Origin: Aphelocoma coerulescens | Lineage: Eukaryota > Chordata > Aves > Passeriformes > Corvidae | Reading direction: 5' to 3' | Length of the DNA: 64,000 nt | Assembly (NCBI RefSeq): GCF_041296385.1 | Contig: NC_091018.1 | Location: 2,983,501-3,047,500, forward strand | Shown: positions 35,507 through 47,610 of the stretch, piece after piece | How positions within the stretch are numbered: position 1 is the first letter of the stretch | Layout of the letters: every line of letters begins with the position of its first letter | The notes under the pieces: generated by a model | What the model was told of the DNA's origin: nothing | Seen by the model: the letters and a program-made list of their open reading frames with translations, nothing else | Database searches by the model: none | Position numbers and translations under genes: made by a program

Positions 35507-38500
35507 AAGGGACCTGGAGCTCATATTGACATCTCCAACTCAGCTTTACACATGAACTAAACAAGAACTGCAATCATGGATTACTGTTTGCATTCCATAA
35601 GGCATGTGCTTCCAGAGAAACTGTTTATAGTTGCTGCTGTTCTACTGGAGGGAAATTTTCCTAAAATACTGTGATGTGTGTCAGCATGGAAATAATAACA
35701 AGAGTTGTATAGGAGTTCTGTTTCTACAATTCTTACACACTTACAAGCTTTTACTTGGGCTTAGTGTGTTTATTTCTTCTTTTCTTGGTAGTAAGAACAC
35801 TTGGAAAATGACAACTGTGGCCTGTATTGAATGTATCATGGTTAATTAACAAAGTCTTAAACTTTGTCACAGCTGAATAAATGATTGAAACAAGTTCAAA
35901 ATTGTGTTAGGTAACTTTTGGCTAGCTTGCTTTTTAATTTGTAAACTGTCATTGGAAACATATTAATTGTTGCATGTTAAACAATCTCTGCTTCTGCCTT
36001 TCTGGGTGATAATTTGTTATTCTTGTCAGCAGTTAACAATAGCTTTTTTGATTAGAGGTTCTGGTGACAGGCTGATACTCTGTTCTTCCCAGGCTGAGTG
36101 TAACTCCCACTATCAGGACTGTGGTGCAGGTGCAAATTCCCCAATTCCTTTTCAGGAACATTTGCTGGTAATTCAAGACTTGGTTGAATATTCTTGCCAA
36201 TAAGTGAAGTGTTAGAATGTCAGCAAGGCGTATGCAATGCTGTGAACACACTTGGGCCCTGAAACACCCAATTGTGTGATACAGAATGCATGATTAATAT
36301 AACTGCAAGGAAGGGACTCAGTCTGTCAAACCTCACTGCCAATTGCATTGATGACAACCTGGTGCCTTTTTGCAGAGCAGTTTCCCTTACATAATGCTGC
36401 AGGCATTTGCTGTCTGTGAAGTACAAAAACTTGATAACAGAACAGCTTTTAAACAAAATAAACCCTGAAGGTTTTGGTTTACTTTGCTAATAGTTTGTCT
36501 AATGGGAATTTTTGAATTATTATTTTATTCTTTTACTAAAGAAAACACTGAGATGTATCATTCAAGTTGGAAATCTTTCCTCTAGAGGAGTCCTGACATC
36601 CTCTACCTGAGCAGTAGTCTATTCCTTCTGTATCACTTTGTCTTAATATTAGGTGTTTGGAAGGGAAGACTGAGCTGAAAATTCATTTTGCTGTATCAGA
36701 GTACAAGTTGTGTTTTAGAACAGTAAATACTGTTCCCATGGAACTCAAACTTAGTGTTTAAACATTTTCCCTGAAAGTATTGGGTTCTTAGCTATTTCTG
36801 TACACTAGTTATGAAACTCACTGACTGGCAAATTTTATTTCTAGTAGAGTCTCTACTAATGGGATCAACTCAAAATTCTGTCAGCAGGAGCAGATTTCTA
36901 CTTTTGGTTTTATGTTACTGATGTTTTGAAAAGTACATATTTAAACTATCAATGACGAGCACTTGATGTTGTTTTGAATCAATCAAAAGGGAAGGTTCAG
37001 TTCATGGAAACACTCACTGTGCATTAAGGGAAAGGCAAATCTGTATTTAATGCGTGGAATCCAGGAACTTGTTCTCTGCATGTGTTTAGAAGGTCAAAAA
37101 CTTCCATGTCTTCAAGAGGTATCTGTAGAAATACAAGCAGTGATTCCTGGTGCAATTCTGAATTCAGAATAGACCCTGGAAAGTTACATTTTCAGTGTGC
37201 ATGAAAAGGAGAGAGTGATTATTGTAGGCTGTGAAAAACACCCTTAAATAGAGCAGCCAGGTGAAGCAACAAACCAAGGGCAGAACACTGTGCTGTGATG
37301 GATGATTCTAGAGACAGCAGTAAGAAATTCTGGGTTCTAATAACCATGTTAAGGAAATCAACACAGGGGCATGTTCTCAGGGAACAAGGAGTATTTTGGT
37401 CTAAGAGTGTGCTGTGGCTTGCAGAAGGCTCTGTTGAGAGAGGTGACTTATTGCACAGGTGTAGCAGCATGACTGTAAACAGCATCAGGTTTTTGTTCTG
37501 GTCAACCCCCAAACTGGAGCCTCTGTAAAAACACTTTAATGGAAATCCAGGCCCTCTGGCTGGTGACTCAAACTATTCAAGCCCCTGCCTTGGTATGGAA
37601 CTATAAATTACAGTTGTTATGGTACCTTGAAACAGAACTTGTCAAGACTGGTAATTGGGCAGAGGAAATCTGCACTGTGCTGCTGAGTTTTGGAATAATT
37701 TGCCCATAGACAGGGTAAGAGCAATGAGGCTTTTTCAGCTGGAAATGTAAGTAAAAAGCAAAGGAAGCAGTTTAGTAAATATTAGCATCAAATACTGGAA
37801 ATAAAGCAGGAGGATGGAGAGGTGCAGTAGGAAGTGGAGAAGGTCCAATTGCTTCAGTCTAGGGGCTGACAGACTGTAGGACAGACAAGGCAGTTCAGCT
37901 GCTCAGCAGAAGGGAAAATGTCATCATGAACATTCTAAAACCAGTATTTAAAAAAAAAAAAAACAAACCAGCAAACAGATTATCATAGTTGCAACACTTG
38001 GGATTTTTCTATCATCTTTTCTTCTGAGCTGGTAATATTTTGTGTTAATATTTGTTAATGAACCAATTTTTGCTGGATTTGTGGCTTTCTTGCAGGTATC
38101 TCAAGGTTGAACAAGTTCTTTAGGCTAAGAAATTTTTTCCCTTCAGATTTAATAATCACTTCTGTGTTGCCCCTCTCCTCCCAGGAGGAGTTCAACACTG
38201 ATACTGTTATGTTCCTTTTGTTTGTATTTAGTTTTATATACATAAATTATCAAATGTAAGGAAAGAAATCCCAAAACAGCAGTAGATGTTCATCTCTAAT
38301 GTTAATTGCTTCATTTTCCTAAAGTAATTTGAAGAGTCTACCCTAAGTAGTAGAAGCAAAAACACATTTTACATACCAACACTTTGAGCAGGCTAATGGT
38401 GGTACTTGTAAAAATAGCAACAGCAGTCCATTCAAAACTGCTAAAAATATCACATGGCTATTAAAGCTTAATTGTGGAGCACAAGGGGACTAAAATAACA

Positions 38501-39704
38501 AAGTAAAGGTCGGGCCTTGCTCCTGCCCTGGTGTGTGTGTGAATTGTAATGGGTTTGGCAAAAGTCATTGTTGCTGTAGCAGTGCATCTTTTATCAGCCT
38601 CTATTCCTCGTTCTGTGCTAATGTTACTAATTCTGTAACACATGGGATATTTTCTGAGACTTGAGTGCTTCCACTGCTTTTGCAGCCGTGATGGTTCAGT
38701 GTATCCCTATCAACTTCAGACTTTATGTAATAACTTTGAGTGTCATTTTTGAATCTTCATCTTCTCTCAGCAGCTGCATGCTGGAAGTTCTGTTGCCAGC
38801 CAGCAGAAAGTGTAATTCATAGGGTGAGGAACGTGGTGAAAGTCACCAGAGCTGTAATTTTTTGTTAGGTCTCCTAGAGCATTTCACATGTGCAAACTTG
38901 GGCTTTTGGTCACTTTGCTCAGACTTCAGCTTCACTTTGGGCAGGCATGGAGCAGCAGTGCTTTATAGACAACATGAAGCAGGCGATAATTGCAAGTTAT
39001 TTAGTGGAGCTGTGCACCATGAGTATAAAGAAATTAGATGGGAGTAGCTGAAGGGAAAATAGCAGCCTGTAGTTCGTCAGCAGTAGTCAGGTCAGAACAG
39101 CCTAAGAGAATGTGGTAGTGCTACAGAGGACTTGGGAGAGCAGCCTGACTCACAAATATCCCATTTTAGACATGCTTTTGCAGTGATTGTTTCTAGATAA
39201 AGAAGCTTAGTGGGCTGTTACTGTCTTGATCTCTATGCCCAGGGCTGTAATACATAATTCTCATTCCACCATTAGACTTTCAATTCATTTGCTTTTATTG
39301 CAGTTTTCTATTTTAAAAACCAAGTTCTTTAATTCTCTTTATTGTCATGCTTGTTCCTGAGGTTCTGTTCTGGTGCTGTGGGCCACATGCTCTGGCTGTA
39401 GATATCTTCATATTGTGCTGCCTTAAACTGAGATTTAGGGGTGCTGATTTTAGCAATGTTCATTAAAAATGGTGACATTTTCTGAGCACGAACACCTCTT
39501 TACAGAAAAGAAATCCAGATTCTGTTTTAAAATATCATGTAGCTACAGGTAATAGTCAAAGGTGCTTGAATGCTGGATGTTTTAGCTGTGATGTGACCCT
39601 CCCCTGTCTAAATTTGTCAGAGTTGATCTTTGTGTAGCATCTGGAAGCGTTCATCTTGCTAAGGAGTCTCCCTAATTATTTAGAACACTCTTTTCTTTGT
39701 GACT
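35507..39704. other. AT-rich, intron-like DNA
   Basis: No gene or element recognised. Contains A14 at 37950-37963 followed by CAAACCAGCAAAC, which resembles a retrogene poly(A) tail, but no retrocopy is visible upstream of it. Confidence 0.55.
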
Positions 39705-39825
39705 TCTAAAGCAAAGTCCATATTTGAGAACTCTCCAGCTTCTCAATGGATTGGGCTGGGTCACAGCAAAAAGTTGCTGAGTTCCTATAATGCTGAGTCA
39801 GCAATTTGGTGTTAATTGCAAGGCA
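39705..39825. promoter_or_regulatory. Candidate enhancer: MARE with HNF4-, HNF1- and half-MARE-like sites
   Basis: Within about 110 bp lie CAAAGTCCA (39712-39720, HNF4-like), TGCTGAGTT (39775-39783, half MARE), the perfect MARE at 39791-39803 and GTTAATTG (39811-39818, HNF1 half-site-like). Only the MARE is individually significant; the others are short. The grouping is inferred, and tissue or target gene cannot be read from sequence. Confidence 0.3.
39791..39803. promoter_or_regulatory. Perfect T-MARE (Maf recognition element)
   Basis: TGCTGAGTCAGCA is the full 13-bp palindromic TRE-type Maf recognition element with no mismatch. It is bound by large Maf homodimers or by small Maf with CNC/Bach partners. 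AT-rich bases flank it on both sides (ctataa on the left, attt on the right), which favours Maf binding. A half-site lies 16 bases upstream, start to start. Roughly one exact match is expected by chance per 67 Mb. Confidence 0.6.
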
Positions 39826-40587
39826 GGTGTTTTATAAATATCTTTTTATGCTAATGATTTCCCAAAATGGTAAGTTTTTCAGGATCAATGAAGCTGTTAA
39901 GGGTTATGAGAGTGGCAGATTGCTGCAGAGCTGAGAACAAGTACTTTAATGGTTTATTCAATTTCAGAAAGGTGAAAGGACAGTTGCTTTGGGTGGGTAA
40001 AGGATAAGAAGACACAGCAGATTCTTTCCCCTGCTGGTAATTAATAAAGCCTGTTACTTCTATCCTTACCTTTGTTCCATACCCTGCATTGCAAGCCCTT
40101 CACTCTTACTGTGGTTGCTTATTCTCAAAGTATCTCAAGTTCTACTTCTCTTCTGCAACTTAAAAGAACTGTAACACCCCCACACCACAAACCCAGTTCT
40201 TGCACACAGACCTTTAATTTGATTACTTATCACTGATGTAGCAGCATCTCTTTAACCATTACTGCTGTGGTTCAAAATGTCTTAATTGAGTTCTTTACTG
40301 GCTGTAGCAGTTGCTGGCTGTACAATTCTACAGCTGATACTCAGAAGTTGCTTTAACTTGGAAAAATAGGCCTTGGTGGAAATTTTCCACTGGGAGGTTA
40401 TGGATGCTGAGAGAGGCTAGCAGAGAAAATTTTCCAGTTTTCTACAGCCTCATGTGAAAGTCTCCATTGTCATGCAAACTAGCTGAGAAATGGTTTGCTA
40501 TTTTGTGAACTACTTTGCAAGTGCAGGTTGTTGTGGAAATACTGTGGGTATTGCTTTGGTTCACTGAGAATGATATTTTGAAATGGG
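39826..40587. other. AT-rich non-coding DNA between the MARE cluster and the LTR-like block
   Basis: Nothing recognisable. TGTTGTGG at 40529 could be an alternative left edge for the LTR-like block that follows. Confidence 0.5.
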
Positions 40588-40755
40588 TGTTGTAGCATTC
40601 AGCCAATCACTCTGAGAGGTGGTTGACCAATGGGCCAATCATGTTATTTCTCTATTGAGAACTAAGTTATATAAATGAGTGCAATTAATTAAATAATCCC
40701 ATCTATCCTGGACTTGGGTTCTGTGGTGTTCTTCACTCTGTCCCTGTGGACAACA
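40588..40755 (+). mobile_element. Short LTR-like promoter block (possible solo ERV LTR)
   Basis: The block begins TGTTGTAG and ends GGACAACA, so its six terminal bases form the inverted pair TGTTGT/ACAACA, as at LTR ends. Inside, in promoter order, are three CCAAT boxes (40603-40607, 40627-40631, 40635-40639), TATATAAA (40668-40675) and ATTAAA (40688-40693). A U5-like tail follows (GGACTTGGGTTCTGTGG, then TTCTTCACTCTGTCC). Cautions: 168 bp is short for an LTR, and I see no matching target-site duplication (ATGGG on the left, GTGAC on the right). It may be truncated on the left, or it may be a host promoter. Confidence 0.45.
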
Positions 40756-43700
40756 GTGACAGGAGGTTGACTCTGGCAGTTGACTTTGGCCTTACTGTTC
40801 AGGCCTAAAATGGAACTTAGTATGGATGTTAGAAAACTTACTGAGAGTATTCAGAGATTTTAACCTCGTGGTCACTCTGTTATCATCAATTTTCAGCTAT
40901 ACAGTGGTCTTCTCAGGGTAGAAATAGAATATATTGTTTATTGACTGCCTGGTTTGACTTAGGTAATTTGAGCTTTGCAAGGAGAATCTTGTGTGTAATT
41001 CTATTATAGTTTTTGACGAGAGTGGGTGCATGATGTGATTTTTATTTTTCCTCTTGAAAATCTAATGTGAAGCATGAGCATCCCCGATAATGTTTTTACA
41101 GTAGCATAATATAAAAAGAAAAACTACAACTCACCATAGGCAATAGGAAATCAGCACTACTTTCAAGAAGGAAAGGTGGTCATTAGTTTTAACCATAAAA
41201 AGCAAATGATGGAAGGTGGGGAACAGGAAAACATGATTACACTACATTTAGATAAATAGATATTTAATTTAGATTGAGGCATTTCTATAAAGGCAGAATT
41301 ACAATAGGTTTTGCAGGCTAAGCCAGTCAAATTAGTTCTTAAAATATTTTCTTGGAAACTTTAATTATAAAATGACTTTTGTAAGTAATTTCCTGTGCAA
41401 GAGTGCCCTATAAATGTGCCCTGTGTGTTTGCTCTAGCACCAAAAACCAAGACAATATTTAAATTTTCTCAGACTCCTTTTTGAAACCAGAATGGAAGAG
41501 CATTGTGTGACTTTATATGAGCTTTCATAAAATATCTGGGAAAAAATGGGATTGCTGGGAGATTGACTTACATTGTTCCAAGTCTTGCACTTCTGTGTTT
41601 CTTTGAGTTGATGGTAATTTGCTGCTAACAGTTCCATTGTGATCTGAGCACTGGTGTAATGTAAACTGTCACCAGTGACACTTCTGTGCCCTGACAGCTT
41701 TTTTTCTAGTGTGTGGGTAATTGTAAATTAGGTTAATAGACGTTTTAGCTGTAATGAAGAGACCTCTCGTTCACCTTGTTGAATGTGTGCTAAATAGATG
41801 TGTACAGCAATTACTCATTTTGTTTAAATATGTAATATTTTACCCTCAATGCTGCACTTGTCACTGTCAATAAGTAATTATGTAACTTTAGATTATGGAG
41901 TGTCATGTTGCAGCTTCTTCTCTTTTTTTTCTGGTTCCTAATATTTCCTTAAGCGAAATCTTAATAAACCTACTGTAGAGTGACTCCTGCAACCTTCCTG
42001 TGAAAGCATGTTTCATTTCTAATGCATTAGTCAACATAATTCAGTGCTTGGGTCTGTAAATATGCTATGCTTTACAAAAGCAAGTAATGTGTGATTGCAC
42101 TGGCTGTTTTCTGCTTGCTGCTTCTGTGAGAGCCTTGCCACCAGCCTCAGATGCTGTAGCGTTAGCAAGAGTCATTAACAAATGACATGATCATCTCAGT
42201 AAAGAAAGACAATGATCTCTACTGGGGCTTTTAACATATCACTAACCTTAAATCTAGAAAAAAATCCAAAAAATAGTGTGAAGTGTGCAGTTGTTAAAAG
42301 TGTCTGGATTTTCTAGGTGTAGCTGCAAGTCTGTTGTTTGTTTTGGTAGTGGTTTCGGGACTGAGATGGTGGTGGTGGTAAGAGGGTAAATATCAGATGC
42401 TTCTGTGTGCAGGAGTGGTCACAAGATGCTGCTGTGGTTTGTCTTGGGAAATGAGTGGAATTTGCATGAACAGCTTGAAGGGATTCAGTAGCTCCCTTCC
42501 CACAGGGGTCCAACCTGAACAAATTTTCTGAAAGAGTTGGTTGAGCCACTACTGTAAAATTATCCTTTAACACCAGATGAGATGCAGAAACCTTGAATAT
42601 CTTCCAGGCTTTACTATTGAGAACAGTTTGTAAAGATGAAATATCTTCCAAATGTCCATCATAAATTATTATAATGGACTTGTAGAAAGAAGAAAATCGG
42701 TGCCAAGCAGTCTTGAATGCTGTACTACCAATGCACTTAAGGCATTTCTCCTAGGAAATTGGAGCTCTGTAGTAGAAAGAATGTTTCCAGAGTAATCTAA
42801 GTGACTGCATTATTTCAGCACGATGGGATGCTCTCAGACAATCAAGAATACTTTTTTGCACAGTCAGTCCAGCGAATGGAAAGCAGATGCATTATCTGGT
42901 TCCTGTTGATGGGAACCAGGAGGGGAATAATCAGCCAAGAGTTATCCAGGAAGCAAATGGAAGATACACAGATAAGGAGGGAGAAAGACTGCACTGTTTG
43001 CCCCTCCTGTTTGTGCTCTTTGCAGTCTGAGCTGCAGAGATGGTTCCTGATGAATAGTGGTGCTATATGATATGGACACGAGTCTGGAGTGGTACCACAA
43101 CCATTATGGGCCACTGAGGAAAACATTTCTGTGCAGTGCTGCTCATGTCCCAACTTAATCAGAACTAATTAAACAGATAATGGGGTTTGTCTATGGAACA
43201 AGTATTAGTTAATGGCCTTGCTTAGAGAAGGATCTAAAGAGCCTTTCTAAGAACAGGTAATTAGAGGTTCAGTTCTATTTTTTTTCTCATGTCTTTTCCT
43301 CTCCACCCCCACATTTTAGAATCCAAGAGATAATTCTAAGCAGAGAGAACAAATAAATAGTTTTCTCCCCCCAGCTTGCTTAACAAGTAGAGGTTATTTG
43401 GCCAGTTGGGAGCTATGTAGATTTTTGTACAGAGATGTGTGTGACTCTTGGGAACCACCCTGAGCTTAGAGAGAAGGAAAGGAGTGCTTTGCTGTGTTGT
43501 AAACCCAGTTATGTCCCACCCATGCACAGAGGGCAAACTGGCCCTGTGGTGCAGGTGAGGTCTGTGCTGAGGGGCCCTCGAGGCAGGGGAGATGCTGTAG
43601 GTGAAAATGTCACTTGTTCCTACATCAGCTGTTGGTACTTTGATTCTAGACAGAGCCATGGGTAACTTTGTGGTGGGCTTGGTGTTGGCAGGGGGAAAAC

Positions 43701-44610
43701 TTCTAAAACAAAGCTGCTGCCCAAGGTGAAGGCTTCCTGAAGCACCAGCTTGCAATCAAAGGCCACAATGGGTATTTGCCTCCTGCTGTACTCCTGACGT
43801 GTACCTCTGCTGTGCTCACCACCTGTGCAGCCAAAAAGTTAAATACACTTTTTTGGGTGGGGAGGAAGAACAGTCCAGAGAGGCAGTAGAATATTTATAT
43901 AATGAATAAAGGCTGAAACATACTGTAGGCTTTAATTAAGCTTCCAGAAACATTGTGCCAGAGGAGAGTAGATAGCATGAACTGAGCACTGATCTACTAT
44001 TCAGAGATCATAACCTTGGTCTAATTACATTATTAGTATATAAATTATTGCATGAATTATTTATTTAAAATTAATATTACAGATATTAGTTGTCATTAAT
44101 AATGTGGAGGTGCCGTTTTGTCACAGAAGAATGGATTAGCATTATAATTACTACATAAAAAATAGATATTGATGAAAAATCGCTGTTTGAGACATATCAC
44201 TGTCATTATAGTATGTATTTTTTCTATTCCCTTTCCTCTGTTCATTATTCTGTATTTCTAATTGTCTTTGAGAAAAGCTGTTAGTTTGGTGAGTTATTAG
44301 CAAGTATATTGATGTAGGATAAGAATTTAGGTGTTTGGTTACTTCTGGAAAGTGAAATGGAAGAAACTCTGTGGTGATAAGAAACTATATTTCAAGTATT
44401 GCAGCTACAGTTTTGTGAGCCTGTGCTGGATCCTGGTCTCAAATAAATGATTTGCCATTTGTTTTCTTCCTTTGAATTTTTTTCCCCTTCATCGTCTTAA
44501 AGAAGGTGAGAAGAATTGGCAGCATAATTAAAGCCATGATACACAGTGTAAGAAATTCGAGGTGTTGACCTTTTACTTTAATTGCTCCCTGCCAACATTT
44601 GAGCACAATC
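40756..44610. other. AT-rich, intron-like DNA
   Basis: Contains a short GGT run (42368-42379). An open plus frame at about 42818-43030 reads MHYLVPVDGNQEGNNQP in its middle and is preceded by a fair acceptor (TTATTTCAG ending 42818). A second frame is also open and no donor follows, so it is not called. A CAG|GTGAGG donor-like junction is seen at 43554/43555. Confidence 0.45.
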
Positions 44611-44643
44611 TCACACACACACTCTTGCACACTCACACACTCA
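44611..44643 (+). repeat. Interrupted CA-rich microsatellite
   Basis: Short CA runs (tcacacacacac and ctcacacac) are separated by CTCTTGCA. No coding context. Confidence 0.85.
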
Positions 44644-47553
44644 CTAACTGGGCAATTTAACACAAAGGCTTCTCAGTTTGAGTTCCTCAAAACAAATGTT
44701 GTGCCTGTATTGCAGTATTTGTGCAGAGACATTAAAAACCCTGTTTGTAAGTGACCTCCTGAAACTGTTCAGAGTTGAATAATAGCTGTAGTTAAAAGCT
44801 CCCCGAGGAGTGTCCCTGTAGACTGACTTTGGGGGTAAAAAGGTCTTCTGTGCTTGAATCAAAGAATTCTGATTTGTCTTTGGTTAGATAAACATTTGGG
44901 CTTTGATAGCAAAGTTATAACAACTATCTTCTATAAAATTGTTTTAGTGAAAGAAGCTCAGATATGTTTCTATGAGTGGTTTATCCATAAATTCTGGGGT
45001 TTTTTTCTCATTTACTGCCTGATACTTTGTGTGTGGATGCCCTTGCAGCTGCTCTCTGGTCAGGACAGCATCAGAGTCAGGCTGTGTTTCCCTGCTCTCT
45101 AACTTTGTGCTTTTCTTCCCCTTCATGCATTAGGTACCTCGCTCTTAGGTTTTTGTGTGGGTTTCTTTTTTGTTCTACTGCCACAAAGCAGTCATGTTTC
45201 TGCTAATTCTGGGTTGTATGCAAATGACCTAAATTAATTAATATTTTCCAGCTTTTTCACCAGAAGAAGAATGTAACAGGGAACCTGTTCTCCCTTTCAT
45301 GGGAGGCTGCTGTTCCCGTGACTGTTTTATGAAACAACTAAATTACTGTTAAGGTGTTGCACCCTTTAAAAGATGATTTTTGTGGCTGGTTCCTAGTCCT
45401 GTGTTTTAAGATTAACAGAGATTTGAGGGTTCTAGCAATTCTTTACTGGTTCCATTCTGCCACTGGAAGGCTGGTGTTGGCAATGATAATGAAGTTTAGA
45501 AGTATGTAAGAAGCAGCTGGTAGGTTGAAATTACTGTTTTCAGCAGTTCACACATTTAAGTACTTCTCAAATGCTCAAGAAGGGACATTGTGCTTTTCTA
45601 GTACAATAATTCACTGTCTTAGGAACAACTACACAAATTTATGTTCCTGGCTAGTGGAGTTTTTGTTAAATTTGTTTAATATGAGTGACTTATACTACAA
45701 ATAAGTGTCACTGAAGTTGTGTGGCTCAGTCACTTGCTCAGCTTTTGCTCATGATCTTATTTGGACTAGGATACTTTTTGAGGTATCAGAAACACAGCTA
45801 TGAATTGTCTTAATCTGAAGGTATAATCGGAGTCTTTGGTGTTTTATCTAAACTCCTGGGAGAGGATAGCCCCTGGTTTCTGTCGGAGCAGTCAGTGCTG
45901 GGTTGCCTGCGAGCCCTCTCTGCTGGGGCTGTGTTCGCCGTGTTTATTGATCCCAGCAGGGGATCCACAGCGTGTTACAAACCCTGACAGGTATCAGCTG
46001 CTTTGGAGTGTGTGCAAAAGGCTCAACAAGTCCTTGGAATGTTCGCTGAAAATCCTCTTTAGGAACCGCACCTAGCTGAGTTAAAATTAAGGGGTGTGAA
46101 CTACCCTGGTAATAGTTTCCATAACTCCTGGAAACTCCTTAGCAATCATTTTTGGTGCCTGTGTGTTGCTGTGATTACGTTTTAGTGGGTCTGCGTGGTT
46201 TAATTCTGGGCTGGTAAAATAGGAGTAAGTCAGCTTTTTTTCTGAATGACAGAGCTGGTTCCAGGTGCTGGGATGCTGCTGTATCAAATTTTGATCGAGT
46301 GCCCCTCTGAGAGATGCAAAGAGGAATTGCACAACCTGTGCTCTTTGTGGCAGTTTTCTGTGCCTTGCTGTGCACATGCATGTAGGCTTCTAAAAATACA
46401 AACACACACAAGAGATAAAAAAAATTATTTCTGGTAAAGAGTTTCTAGGTATATAGATAGAAAGGCTATAGAAGTTGTTGGGGGTGGGTGAAGTGCTGAT
46501 GCTGCCTAGAAATACAAAAAAAAAAGTCTAGGAAATTAAAAACTACTTTTGATTTCACTAAATTGTTTTGATCATTCACAGGTAAACTATCCATGCTAAA
46601 GTTACTTTATGGACTGGACCTTTTGTGCTGAAGTCTAATTCTGCTTCAGTGATGATATTTATGTACATCAGTCCAAGCAGCTCAGGAACTCAGTCTTTCA
46701 CTGGGCAGAAGCTTTTCTATTGAATTCAGCAGTAGCACCTCTGAATGCAGTTGAAGAGTGATCAGGCACTCTAGAATGTATTTTGAGAAAAATAACAAAG
46801 TGTAAATAGTTGCAAGCAGAAGTAGAAGCAGTAATTATTTTGCTGGAAATCCATTTCTGCCCAACATTTGACTAGGTAAGCTGGTTTTGGAATTTCACTT
46901 AGGTTGTAGCAATTCAGTGGCAAGCCACAAAATGTATGTACAAGCCAAAATACTTGCAACTAAATGTTTATGTATTAATAGCAGCAGGTCATCTGTATTG
47001 CTCTTTGGGGAAGTGGAGATTCAGTTATCTGAAGAGCACTTTGATACTGAGGTGTACAGTAGAAATTGCTTTTTTTAGTTCTCTGAAGAAGAGGTTTATC
47101 TAAACAATCTAAACCCAAAAATTGTACGCTATGATGTACTGAGAATTCTTGCTTGTATTTGAGAGCTGAGTTTGGCTGTTCCAGTTAATAGCACTCTAAT
47201 GTTTAGACATTTAACTCTGATGTCAATTATGTACATGATGTTTCTGTCAATACAAGCTTTTGCTGCCATCTTAGACATGTGTACTTTTCTACTTTTTGTT
47301 TATGTATGGATTTGTTTCCCAGAATGACATGTGTGTTGAATTTAGGCTTTTGTTCTCAAACTAAACTATGTGGTTTCTTCTAGCAGCCTCTAGGAAAAGT
47401 TTCTCCCTTGCTGTTTGTTCGATTTGCAGGTCAGATCTTAGGCTGGAAGAAGAGGGGAATTCCTTTTCCCAGTATGGTGTCACAAATGGCACAAAGCTAT
47501 CTCCAGCACAAGCTGAACTAGTGACACTTCCAAGCTCCTTTCCTTTTCCAGTC
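44644..47553. other. Intron-like non-coding DNA
   Basis: No gene recognised. A slightly GC- and CpG-enriched patch at about 45855-45980 has no further signals. Confidence 0.5.
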
Positions 47554-47610
47554 CTTTCTCAAAAGCTGTAGAAACTTTCTCAAAAGCTTTCTCAAAAGAT
47601 GTAGAAACTG
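47554..47610 (+). repeat. Imperfect tandem repeat of CTTTCTCAAAAG units
   Basis: CTTTCTCAAAAG occurs at 47554. It is repeated as two adjacent copies from 47575 and 47587, and GTAGAAACT-type spacers follow the first and last copies. This is a compact nested duplication. Confidence 0.85.

Noticed and set aside
37950..37963. Poly(A) tail of a processed pseudogene
   Set aside because: No gene-like sequence precedes the A run and no flanking duplication is visible.
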